A stretch of DNA of 64,000 bases from assembly GCA_964400405.1 (NCBI GenBank), contig CAYNUO010000002.1:14681-78680 (forward strand), in the 5' to 3' direction. The notes below the pieces were generated by a model. It saw only the letters and a program-made list of their open reading frames with translations, made no database searches and was not told where the DNA came from. A program made the translations under genes and the position numbers. Each line of letters opens with the position of its first letter. Position 1 is the stretch's first letter. This document shows positions 49,758 through 57,597 of this stretch, piece by piece. The stretch is from CANKJK01 sp964400405. Its GTDB lineage: Bacteria; Acidobacteriota; Vicinamibacteria; Vicinamibacterales; UBA2999.

Positions 49758-50909
49758 CTAGTACGCGATCTGCTTCTGGAGCACGAGCGGCGCGGTCGCC
49801 AGGATGTCCGCGATGCGGGGTCCGGCGGCGCCGTCGCCGTAGATGTGCTCGGACGCGTACCGCCCGTGCGCCACCTGTGCGCGGACCGCGTCGACGATCG
49901 CGCGGCGATCGTGACCGACGTCCACGACGTTCGCGCCGCGCTGGCGCCCCTGCTGGCGCGTGCCGATGTTGACCGTGGGCGTACCGAGGAACGCACCCTC
50001 CCGGATCGGCGCGCTCGAGTTGCCGACGAGGCACGCGGCTCGGTACATCAACCGCGCGTACGTCTCCACGGGGAAGTTCTTGTAGAAGCGGATGTGCTCC
50101 GGCCGATGCGTCTCGCGGAACTTGCGCATGCCGCGCGAGACGTCGTCCGACCCGGCGTCGACGTTCGGCCACAGCATGATGGTCGGCATGCCGAGCGCCT
50201 CGAGCGCGGCCAGCGTTTCGCCGATCTGCGCTTCGCCCGAGCCGTACTCCGTCGTGACCGGGTGCTGCGAGACGAGCAGGAACGGCTGCCGGGTATCGAC
50301 GTGCGCGCCGACGCCCTCCTTCGCGATCCAGGCCTCGTCGACGCCGTCGGCCTCGCTCAGCAGCTCCGAGATCAGGTCGATCCGCGGGCATCCGACGACG
50401 TGCACGGTCGAAGGCTCCTCGCCCATCCGGATGATGCGGTCGGCCGCGTCCTGGTTCGCCGGGAAGTGCAGGTGCGCCAGCTTCGTCACGGCGTGACGGA
50501 TGCTCTCGTCGATCGTGCCGGTGACTTCTCCACCCATCGTGTGCGCGACGGGGATGTTCATGTAGGCGGCCGCGACGGCCGTGGCCATCGTCTCGAACCG
50601 ATCGCCCACGCTGACGACGACGTCCGGCTTCAGCATGTCGAAGATCGTCGGCAGTTCGAGCAGCGCGAGGCCCGTCGACTTGGCCATCGTATTGGGCGTC
50701 TCGCCCTCGATGATGACGTTGATCCGCGCATCGACGCGGAAACCGTCACGGGCGATCACCTCGACCACGGCGCCGAAGCGATCGAGCACGGCCGACGCGC
50801 CGACGATGAGCTGCAGCGCGAGGTCCGGATGCGCCTCGACGGCGCGCATCACGGCCTTGATGCTGCTGTAGTTGGCGCGGGAGCCGATGACGACGCAGAC
50901 CTTGCGCAT
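49758..50909 (-). CDS. neuC: UDP-N-acetylglucosamine 2-epimerase, hydrolysing (NeuC type), second copy
   Basis: The 383-residue product has VVIGSRANYSSIKAVMRAV, VGDRFETMATAVAAAYMNIP, HTMGGEVTGTIDESIRHA, GCPRIDLIS, VGNSSAPIREGAFLGTPTVN and GTRQQGRQRGANVV, the complete NeuC pattern. It is clearly paralogous to the product of 25453. The first forms a pair with NeuB; this one pairs with a NeuA-like gene only. Two NeuC copies suggest two different 2-epimerised amino sugars, or redundancy left by merging of two gene sets. ATG at 50909. About 50 non-coding bases separate it from the deacetylase gene. Confidence 0.91.
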   Translation of the reverse strand: MRKVCVVIGSRANYSSIKAVMRAVEAHPDLALQLIVGASAVLDRFGAVVEVIARDGFRVDARINVIIEGETPNTMAKSTGLALLELPTIFDMLKPDVVVSVGDRFETMATAVAAAYMNIPVAHTMGGEVTGTIDESIRHAVTKLAHLHFPANQDAADRIIRMGEEPSTVHVVGCPRIDLISELLSEADGVDEAWIAKEGVGAHVDTRQPFLLVSQHPVTTEYGSGEAQIGETLAALEALGMPTIMLWPNVDAGSDDVSRGMRKFRETHRPEHIRFYKNFPVETYARLMYRAACLVGNSSAPIREGAFLGTPTVNIGTRQQGRQRGANVVDVGHDRRAIVDAVRAQVAHGRYASEHIYGDGAAGPRIADILATAPLVLQKQIAY

Positions 50910-50959
50910 GAATGAATCGAAGCCCTAACCGCGACTGACCGGTCGCATCGGGCGCGGCA

Positions 50960-51916
50960 TCACGCCGTCGCGCGGGGCTCGAAGGGCGGCAGGTCGCGTG
51001 TGTCCATCCGCGGCACCTCGAGCCGTTGATCCAGTCCTGGACGTGCGAGCCGGCGGGCCGTCGTGAACGCCAGTGAGTATCCCGCCTGATCCAGCACGGC
51101 GAGCGTGTCCGTATTGTAGGTGTGCGCGTGACCGTACGGATAGCAGAAGGGCACGCCCGCCTGTCCGGTCAGCTCGCGGATGAGCGACACGCCCCTGGCG
51201 GTCTCGCGCGCCTGTGCGTCGCGGTCGAGCCGCGACAGCACCGGGTGGGCCTCGGTGTGGAAGCCGAACGTCATGCCGCCGGCGGCCATCTCCCGGATCA
51301 TGTCGCGGGTCAGGTAGAGCTCCCGCGCGAACGCGCGTTCGTCGCCGAGATGCCGCTCGAAGAGCGTCGTGAGCACGCGGTCCGCTTCCGCTGCGGGCAT
51401 TTCGTAGTTCAGCCGATGCTTGGCGACCAGGTCGGGGGCGTCGTCGTAGCGATACACCTCCCTGCGATGGCCGAGTGCCGTGGTCGCGTCGTCCGCCCTG
51501 GCCTCGGCTGCGACGGCCTCCGCGAATCGCTCCGCGCCGAGCGACGCGAGCAGGAACTGCGTCTTGTGGACGTTCAGCAGGCGCGGCGTCCCGGCAAGCG
51601 CGGCGCCGGCAACGAAGAAGACGCCTCCCCAACCTCGCGCCCGCAGCGCCGGGAACGCTGCCGTGTAGTGGTCGACGAAGCCGTCGTCGAACGTGAGCAG
51701 GAACGTCCCGGCATGCGGCACGGGCTCCCAGCGTTCGAAGGTCTCGTAGGCGACGGGCGCGCGCGCCGAACCCAGCCAGTCGAGCTGCGCCCCGAACTCG
51801 GCGAGCCGCAGCGCCTTGAGGGACGGGAATCCGGACCGTTCCGCGTCGCGGATGTAGTGATACATCACGACGAGCGTGCCGTCGGCGTCTCCAGGGACGC
51901 GGGTGTCAGGCGCCAT
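50960..51916 (-). CDS. Polysaccharide deacetylase (NodB-type)
   Basis: The 318-residue product has the NodB motifs: LLTFDDGFVDHYTAAFPALR near residue 76 with the base and metal-binding Asp pair, FGFHTEAHPVLSRL with the two metal His (HTEAH), and FCYPYGHAHTYN as the next active-site block. An insertion of about 100 residues separates the first two, as in some CE4 enzymes. There is no signal peptide, so action in the cytosol on a sugar or precursor, or export by another way, is possible. The ATG at 51916 overlaps the family B stop by 11 bp. Removing an N-acetyl group would provide a free amine for the formyltransferase at 46579 (inference). Confidence 0.86.
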   Translation of the reverse strand: MAPDTRVPGDADGTLVVMYHYIRDAERSGFPSLKALRLAEFGAQLDWLGSARAPVAYETFERWEPVPHAGTFLLTFDDGFVDHYTAAFPALRARGWGGVFFVAGAALAGTPRLLNVHKTQFLLASLGAERFAEAVAAEARADDATTALGHRREVYRYDDAPDLVAKHRLNYEMPAAEADRVLTTLFERHLGDERAFARELYLTRDMIREMAAGGMTFGFHTEAHPVLSRLDRDAQARETARGVSLIRELTGQAGVPFCYPYGHAHTYNTDTLAVLDQAGYSLAFTTARRLARPGLDQRLEVPRMDTRDLPPFEPRATA

Positions 51917-53372
51917 GCGGGCCGGCCGGTCCGGGCGCCGTTGCCTCGGATCCGCCGAACACGGACGCCAGCAGCGGCTCCTGTGCGATGTCGAGCGGCA
52001 GCAGCGCACCGCCCTCGACGGCCTGCAGCATGTGCTGCGCGGCGTGCAGATGGACCGCCTGGAACGTGCGGCGGGAATAGAACGCCGCCGTGTCGACGCC
52101 GTAGAGCGGCGCGAGGTACGAGAAGCCGCCGTAGGTGCCGACAAACCGGGAGGCCCGCGCGATGACCGCGGACTGCACCTCGAGGTTGTCGCGCAGCGAT
52201 TGCCCGGCATCGATGACATGCACGCGCTGCCGCGCCGCGGCCGTCACGTCCGAATGGTCGTCGAGCGCGCCACCCGCCTGCAGCACGACGACGTCCCCCT
52301 GTTCGGCCAGGCGCTGCACGGTCCGGGCGGCGAAGCGCCGGTTCTCGTCCGTATCCGGGAAGCATTCGCTGAAGTAGAACCGCACGGCCGTGTAGCGCCC
52401 AGGCAGCCGCCCCTCGAGCGCGCCGAGCGGCGGCGGGACGTGCTTCCGGAAGCGCGTCGACGCCACCACGCGCGACAGCGGCGCATCGCGCCGCCAGTAC
52501 GGAAAGAAGAGGTTGTACATCAGCGCGGGATGCAGAAGGCCGTATGCGGTGCGCCGCTCGCGCTGCACGCGGCGCAGCAGCACACGGTCGAACCCGGTGA
52601 GTCCCCGTTGCTTCCGGCTGACGGCAGCCTGCTCCCGGAACTCATCGGGCGTCACGTGGTCCAGCACCTCGATGTAGGCACTCGAGAGACCGTCGTACCA
52701 GCTGCGTACGCCGCCCCTCGACAACACCGTGACGCGTGCGGGGTCGATGCCGGTCTGTTCGAGCGCCCAGCGGACGAACGGAATCCAGTAGACGAGCTCG
52801 AAGCCCACCTCGCCGGTCCAGGGCCCGACGAGCACGGGCCCGCCGCTCTTCGCGAGCCGTTCGAGGCGCGCGAGCACCCGCTCGTCGCTGATGTCGACGC
52901 TGCGCTCGCTGATGCGCCGCAGCACGCGGTCGTTGAACTGCAGTTCCCGCGTCACCCGCGCTCGCAGCCCGGCCTGCAACGTCCGCAGCAGGTCCACGTC
53001 GCGGAATACCTCGCTCAGCCGTTCGGACTGCGACGCGGCGCGGCGCTGCGCCGCGGACACCGCCGGCAGGTCCTTTCCGGCCTCGGCGCCGCGCTCGGTG
53101 ATCCGCTGAAGAACCCGCTCGCTGTGCTGAAGCTCGCGCGTCACGCTGGACCGCAGGCCCGTGTGCAGTTTGTGGAGCTGTTCGACCTGTCGGATGACGT
53201 CGGTCAGCCGCTCGTCCTGCGCGGCGGCGCGGCGCGCGGTGGCGGCGGCGGCTTCGCGCTGCTCGCGCGCGAACGCATCGATGCGCTCACGCTCGCGGTC
53301 GGCGTCGGGGTTGAAGAGGGGGCGCAGGGCACGGCCCATGCGCGCCAGGAGCGTGACCAGGAAGCCGGGCAA
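51906..53372 (-). CDS. Family B putative glycosyltransferase with duplicated coiled-coil N-terminus
   Basis: The 488-residue product has the family B core from about residue 180: VLVGPWTGEVGFELVYW, VLSRGGVRSWYDGL, LHPALMYNLFFPYW, LQAGGALDDHSD and SRFVGTYGGFSYLAPLYGV. The first 175 residues are coiled-coil-like and contain two copies of a segment of about 46 residues, 63 residues apart (RLTDVIRQVEQL and RLSEVFRDVDLL; VTRELQ in both). The frame opens just after a TAA, and the first start is TTG at 53372; an ATG at 53339 is the alternative. A TATAAT lies 8 bases before the TTG, so the message may be leaderless. Confidence 0.7.
   Translation of the reverse strand: MPGFLVTLLARMGRALRPLFNPDADRERERIDAFAREQREAAAATARRAAAQDERLTDVIRQVEQLHKLHTGLRSSVTRELQHSERVLQRITERGAEAGKDLPAVSAAQRRAASQSERLSEVFRDVDLLRTLQAGLRARVTRELQFNDRVLRRISERSVDISDERVLARLERLAKSGGPVLVGPWTGEVGFELVYWIPFVRWALEQTGIDPARVTVLSRGGVRSWYDGLSSAYIEVLDHVTPDEFREQAAVSRKQRGLTGFDRVLLRRVQRERRTAYGLLHPALMYNLFFPYWRRDAPLSRVVASTRFRKHVPPPLGALEGRLPGRYTAVRFYFSECFPDTDENRRFAARTVQRLAEQGDVVVLQAGGALDDHSDVTAAARQRVHVIDAGQSLRDNLEVQSAVIARASRFVGTYGGFSYLAPLYGVDTAAFYSRRTFQAVHLHAAQHMLQAVEGGALLPLDIAQEPLLASVFGGSEATAPGPAGPHGA
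52899..53225 (-). repeat. Two-fold coiled-coil repeat in a family B gene
   Basis: Segments at 53088-53225 and 52899-53039 encode matching stretches 63 residues apart: RLTDVIRQVEQL with RLSEVFRDVDLL, GLRSSVTRELQ with GLRARVTRELQ, and RITERG with RISERS. The spacing is an exact multiple of 7, as expected for a heptad-based coil. Confidence 0.65.
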
Positions 53373-53380
53373 CGGAGGCC

Positions 53381-53386
53381 ATTATA
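53381..53386 (-). promoter_or_regulatory. Perfect -10 box (TATAAT) close to the start at 53372
   Basis: On the minus strand TATAAT is followed by 8 bases and the TTG at 53372, so transcription would start at or within a base or two of the start codon. No good -35 box is seen 16-18 bases upstream. The 65-bp region between this gene and the plus-strand gene at 53438 is the only divergent junction in the window. Confidence 0.5.
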
Positions 53387-53437
53387 TGCGTCGGCCCTCG
53401 CCTGCGACGTCCGCTCGAACCTTCCGCGTTACAGTGG

Positions 53438-54634
53438 ATGCGCGTGCCCGATCCCGCCCGGACCGTCTCCGAGAAGACACCGCACGTCGTGCTGCTGCAC
53501 CTGGGGCCGGTACGGCTGGTGCTCTGCCGCATCAACGCCGCCAGCTACGGCAAGCCTCCATCGCAGATCGCCACCGCCCTTCACCTGGCCAGGCGGCACC
53601 GCGCGATGGTGTACCTGATCCGGCCCGAGGGCGCCGTGAATCGCGCGCTCTTCGACCTGCGCAGCCCGGACGTCCGCATCCTTCCGGCGATCACGTGGGT
53701 GAGCGGCTGGCTCCGGCGGTGCTGGCCGCGCGTCGTGCGGCTCGGCGACGCCGCAGCCGCGGCCTCGATCGACACGTCGGAGTCGATCGCGCGCGGACCG
53801 ATTCCGGTGACACTGCACCGGCGGGCCGTCGATCATGCCCGCACGCGTGCGCGGGCCCTCGGCATTCCCGAGAACGGCCCGATCGTCACGCTGCACGCGC
53901 GCGAGGCCGGGTTCAAGGGTTCCGTCGGCCAGGCCGAGCGCGGGAAAGACGAAATCCGGAGCTGCCGCATCGAAACGTACTTCGACGCGATCGACGACCT
54001 CGTCCGGACCGGCCGGACGATCGTCCGGATCGGCGACCCGACGATGACGCCGGTGCGCCGGGAGGGGGTGGTGGACCTGGCGACGTCACCGCAGCGCGAT
54101 GAATGGGTCGAACTGTGGTGCCTGCTGCGCAGCGAGTTCTTCATCGCGTGCCAGTCCGGACCGTATGCGCTGGCGATGCTGACAAACACGCCGGTGCTGA
54201 TGGTGAACGTGGCCAACCCGCTTGCCGCGTATCCGCATCGCCGGAAGGACCTCTACATCCTCAAGCACGTCATCGAGCGCAGCACCGGGCGCGAGTTGAC
54301 GCTGCGGGAACTGCTGCGAGACGGAGCGACCCATGCCGGGGATCCGGCGCGCTACGCGTTCGTGGACAACTCCAGCGAGGAACTCGTGCAGGCTGTGGCG
54401 GAAATGGCCGGGGTGGTGCGGGCGTGGCCGGAGGCGACACCGGCCCAGGGCGAGTACGCGCGGGCCATCCGGCAGATCCAGACATCGCCGCGCAGCCTGG
54501 CGAAGCTGGCGCACAAGGGCTTCACACGGGCGCCGTTCGAGCGGCAGGGACGTCTGGCCGCGTTCTACGCGGCTCGCCACCTGGGCGGTGACGCGGGTTC
54601 CCTGTCAGGTGAGGCTGTCACCGTGACTCGGTGA
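53438..54634 (+). CDS. TIGR04372-type glycosyltransferase (only plus-strand gene)
   Basis: The 398-residue product has VVLLHLGPVRLVLCRINAAS near the start, IVTLHAREAGFKG near residue 148, TIVRIGDPTMTPV near 192, EWVELWCLLRSEFFIACQSG near 222 and NTPVLMVNVANP near 250. I recognise this pattern from the TIGR04372 glycosyltransferases, GT-B enzymes of polysaccharide loci. The ATG at 53438 precedes the first conserved block by about 15 residues. It is divergent from the family B gene at 51906 and convergent with the FkbM gene, 20 bp from it stop to stop, with no clear terminator between. Its lone orientation suggests inversion or a separate arrival. Confidence 0.78.
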   Translation: MRVPDPARTVSEKTPHVVLLHLGPVRLVLCRINAASYGKPPSQIATALHLARRHRAMVYLIRPEGAVNRALFDLRSPDVRILPAITWVSGWLRRCWPRVVRLGDAAAAASIDTSESIARGPIPVTLHRRAVDHARTRARALGIPENGPIVTLHAREAGFKGSVGQAERGKDEIRSCRIETYFDAIDDLVRTGRTIVRIGDPTMTPVRREGVVDLATSPQRDEWVELWCLLRSEFFIACQSGPYALAMLTNTPVLMVNVANPLAAYPHRRKDLYILKHVIERSTGRELTLRELLRDGATHAGDPARYAFVDNSSEELVQAVAEMAGVVRAWPEATPAQGEYARAIRQIQTSPRSLAKLAHKGFTRAPFERQGRLAAFYAARHLGGDAGSLSGEAVTVTR

Positions 54635-54654
54635 GCTTGTTCTCGTGCCTGGGC

Positions 54655-55398
54655 CTACCTGGCGAAGATCGCGTTCATGACGACCTTGCTGCGCACCGGC
54701 CCATCCGCATTGACATGGCGGTACCCGTGACCACCCATCGTCGTCACAACCTCGTCGATCAGCTCAGGGCGGCCACGGTCCAGCTCGACAATCACGGACC
54801 GAAGACGTTCGTCCGACAGCGTCGACGGCCCTGAACGGATGATGTCCCGCTCGAGCCCGTCGACGTCGATCTTGATGTACGACGGGAACGGCAGCATGCG
54901 CGTGAGGTCGTCCAGGCGATAGCCGACGGAGCCCTGCTTGAACGACGCGTCGAACGCCGTGCCCTGGAAGTCGACCGCCGACCCGTAGTTGCTCATCGAC
55001 GACCCGAAATCAGTCCTGGGCATGTACAGCACGTCAAGACCTGTCACGGGCGCCACAGCAACGCAGTACGCGGTGACCCGATCGTGGAGGGCGTTCAGCT
55101 CGATGTTCCGGTTGAGCGTCAGGTAGTTCGCCGAGGCCGGTTCAAACGCCACGACGCGGCACTGCCGCCGGAGGGCGGCGTACAGCGTGTAGGTGCCGAC
55201 GTTCGCGCCGATGTCCCACATCACCGAACCCGGCTCGATGTCATCCAGCCAGCCGATGGTTTCGGGCTCCTTCAGCAGGAGCTTGTGTGCCCGGGCGAAC
55301 GAGGTCTTGCTCGGGCAGTAGGTGTGTGCCTTGACGCCCCCACCGAGGTCCACGTCCCAGAAGGGCTGGTCAAGGTCGTACTTGTTCACTATCGCCAT
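54655..55398 (-). CDS. FkbM-family SAM methyltransferase
   Basis: The 247-residue product has VMWDIGANVGTYTLYAALRR near residue 59 (SAM-binding motif I), VVAFEPASANYLTLNRNIEL and YIKIDVDGLERDIIRSG near residue 173, the standard FkbM series. FkbM members O-methylate sugars or polyketides. The ATG at 55398 is preceded by GGTGAG, and 43 bp separate it from the family B-like gene. As the last gene of the right-hand unit with Wzm and Wzt it could place a methyl cap that ends the chain, a known role of methyltransferases in some ABC-exported O-antigens; this is inference. Confidence 0.87.
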   Translation of the reverse strand: MAIVNKYDLDQPFWDVDLGGGVKAHTYCPSKTSFARAHKLLLKEPETIGWLDDIEPGSVMWDIGANVGTYTLYAALRRQCRVVAFEPASANYLTLNRNIELNALHDRVTAYCVAVAPVTGLDVLYMPRTDFGSSMSNYGSAVDFQGTAFDASFKQGSVGYRLDDLTRMLPFPSYIKIDVDGLERDIIRSGPSTLSDERLRSVIVELDRGRPELIDEVVTTMGGHGYRHVNADGPVRSKVVMNAIFAR

Positions 55399-55441
55399 CG
55401 AGTACTCACCCGCGTCATTCTGCCACGACCGACCGGAGCGT

Positions 55442-56725
55442 TCAGGCCTCAGGCGCGAGGGCCCTGTGAACCCGGAGCCGTCGTCTGACCTTCGCGCGGC
55501 GGACCTTCCGGTCGCGCCAGTCCTCGTTCCCTACGCGCACGAGGGCGAAGGCGGCGTCGTCCGGATGATCGGTCCCTCCGTCCTTCCGCGTGTCAGGCCC
55601 GACCGGCCACGGGAACGCGCGGACACCCGTGATGTCGTTGACGAACGCGTCGACCAGGACCGGCAGGTTCGCGTGGAGGGGGTTCGAGATCCCGTACTTC
55701 GCCGCCAGCTCGGCGAACGCCAGATCACTGAATCGACGGTACGGCGTGAGAAACGGATACCCCACCAGCGAGGTGAACGTCAGCGCCGGTACGCCTGTCA
55801 CGGGAGCCAGGCACGAGAGCCCGCCAAGCGTGCCGGCGAACGCCTTCGCCCGGCTGACGAGCCAGGTCTGCGCACCCAGGTTGTGCTGCAGCGACACGCG
55901 GCCGAACAGCCGCCAGACCTTCGTCTCCTGGCCGTAGTCAAAATCCCACTGCGGGATGACGTTGTCCCTGAGGCGAACGCCCGGGTCCAGGTCGACGACG
56001 GCGATGCGTTCAGAGAGGAGCCGGACGAATTCCCGGATCACCCGCGCTGTCTCGTCGGTGTGCCACAACGCGCCGTTTCTGGCCTGCGTGTAGAAGCGGA
56101 TGGCGACGAACTCGCTCGGCAGATCGGCCAGGGCCTCCGGCGGCGGGGGCGGGTCCGTCAGGTACCTGTGGATGGTCATGCCGAGGAGCAGCCGGTTCGC
56201 GGCGTCGCCGGCGTTGTAGATCAGGCGCGTGAAGTTGAACAGCATGGCCGGGTGAATCCACTCGGCACGCGTCCATCCACATCGCGCCCTGGCGTGTTCG
56301 AACAGATCGTGATCCCAGGGATGGATCTCGACCGGCTTCCCCTTGACGTTCCAGTCCGGCGCAAGACCGTTCAGCCGATCCGGCGCGGCAAACTCGAACG
56401 CCTCGACGTAGTGGGCGCTGATGCCCTCGTACCATCCGTGAACGCCGCCTCGCGACACCACGACGATCCGTTCCGGGTCGACGGCAAACCGGGTGACGAA
56501 CCAGCGAAGGAACGGCACCCAGAACATCAATTCGATGCCGGGCTCGGTGAGCCAGGGACCCACGACGATGGGGGCACCGCTGGCCGCGACACGCTCCAGC
56601 TCGCGCTCGATCAGGCGGGCCTGAGCCGCGGGCATGCCGCTCATGACCTTCTTCCGCAGGTTGCGGGACTCGATGTGCAGCACGCGCAGGGCGAGCGCCT
56701 GCTTCCTGTAGAAATCCGAGATCAC
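55442..56725 (-). CDS. Divergent family B putative glycosyltransferase
   Basis: The 427-residue product keeps the order of family B but with changed motifs: IVVGPWLTEPGIELMFW for EVGYExLYW, VVSRGGVHGWYEGI, IHPAMLFNFTRLIYN, LDPGVRLRDN, and KAFAGTLGGLSCLAPVTGV for VGTYGGFSYLAPL. The C-terminal 80 residues (RKDGGTDHPDDAAFALVRVG, then a basic tail) are not seen in other copies. The GTG at 56725 is 22 bp after the Wzm stop. A changed donor or acceptor specificity is likely, and it is the only B copy next to the transporter. Confidence 0.66.
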   Translation of the reverse strand: MISDFYRKQALALRVLHIESRNLRKKVMSGMPAAQARLIERELERVAASGAPIVVGPWLTEPGIELMFWVPFLRWFVTRFAVDPERIVVVSRGGVHGWYEGISAHYVEAFEFAAPDRLNGLAPDWNVKGKPVEIHPWDHDLFEHARARCGWTRAEWIHPAMLFNFTRLIYNAGDAANRLLLGMTIHRYLTDPPPPPEALADLPSEFVAIRFYTQARNGALWHTDETARVIREFVRLLSERIAVVDLDPGVRLRDNVIPQWDFDYGQETKVWRLFGRVSLQHNLGAQTWLVSRAKAFAGTLGGLSCLAPVTGVPALTFTSLVGYPFLTPYRRFSDLAFAELAAKYGISNPLHANLPVLVDAFVNDITGVRAFPWPVGPDTRKDGGTDHPDDAAFALVRVGNEDWRDRKVRRAKVRRRLRVHRALAPEA

Positions 56726-56747
56726 GGTTCGCGGTGAGACGCCATCC

Positions 56748-57596
56748 CTACATGCTGTCGACGGACGTCGCTTCGGACCTGGAGAAGTACCACACGCCGG
56801 CGGCGCCGACGACCAGCATGACGCCGAGGCTGGCGGCGAGCGGCAGCAGCGGGAAATGCCCGACGCCCAGCAGGCCCCACTTGTAGACCTCGACGATCGG
56901 CGCCATCGGGTTCAGATAGATGACCCACCGCAGGTCCGGCGGCACCTGTGACATCGGGTAGAGGACCGGCGTCAGATAGAACCAGAATCGCGTGACGTAG
57001 CGGATGCCGAACCGCACGTCCCGGTAGCGCGTCATCCAGACCGACGTGAACAGGCCGACGACCACGGCCATCATCACCGCCCCCGCCGCGGCGCCGACCG
57101 CCACCAGCCAGCCGGGACCGAAAGACAGGTACCAGCGATGGTCGGTGAAAAGGTAGTAGACCGACGCGACCACGATCAGGGTCAGGTAGATCCCGAAGTA
57201 GACCAGGGCCGGCGCGACGGCGGCGAGCGGGACGATGAGTCTCGGGAAGTAGAGCTTCTTGATGAGGCCGCTCTGCATGTCCAGGCTGCGCGTCGTCCAG
57301 ATGAGCGACCGCTCGAACAGCATCCAGACCGAGGTCGTCGTCAGGTTGAAGAGAAAGTAGGGCAGGCCGTCAGACTGCGCGCCGAGGAGCCCGCCGAAGA
57401 TGAACGTGCTGATCAGAATCGGGAGCAGCGGGCGCGCGAACAGCCAGAACACCCCCAGCGCCGTGCCCTGGTACAGCCCCTTGATCGACTGCACGCCGAA
57501 GAACCCGAACAGCCGACGGTACCGCCAGAGTTCACGGACGGTGGCACGCGGCCCCTGGTTGACGGGGTCGATGGTCCAGGCCTGTTCGGCGGCCAC
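56748..57596 (-). CDS. wzm: ABC transporter permease for polysaccharide export (Wzm)
   Basis: The 282-residue product fits the ABC-2 permease of O-antigen or capsule export. An N-terminal cytosolic helix (ELWRYRRLFGFFGVQSIKGL) is followed by about six membrane segments, with PRLIVPLAAVAPALVYFGIY and RYVTRFWFYLTPVLYPMSQV among them; LNPMAPIVEVYKWGLLG is the typical C-terminal block. The start is GTG at 57596, one base after the TGA of wzt; an upstream frame extension to 57671 only overlaps wzt. It forms the inner-membrane channel with the ATPase encoded just upstream. No Wzx flippase or Wzy polymerase is seen in the window, so export is by this route. Confidence 0.9.
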   Translation of the reverse strand: MAAEQAWTIDPVNQGPRATVRELWRYRRLFGFFGVQSIKGLYQGTALGVFWLFARPLLPILISTFIFGGLLGAQSDGLPYFLFNLTTTSVWMLFERSLIWTTRSLDMQSGLIKKLYFPRLIVPLAAVAPALVYFGIYLTLIVVASVYYLFTDHRWYLSFGPGWLVAVGAAAGAVMMAVVVGLFTSVWMTRYRDVRFGIRYVTRFWFYLTPVLYPMSQVPPDLRWVIYLNPMAPIVEVYKWGLLGVGHFPLLPLAASLGVMLVVGAAGVWYFSRSEATSVDSM

Positions 57597-57597
57597 T

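Noticed and set aside
53430..53435. TACAGT as -10 box for the plus-strand gene at 53438
   Set aside because: It ends only two bases before the ATG and has no -35 partner, too close even for a leaderless start.
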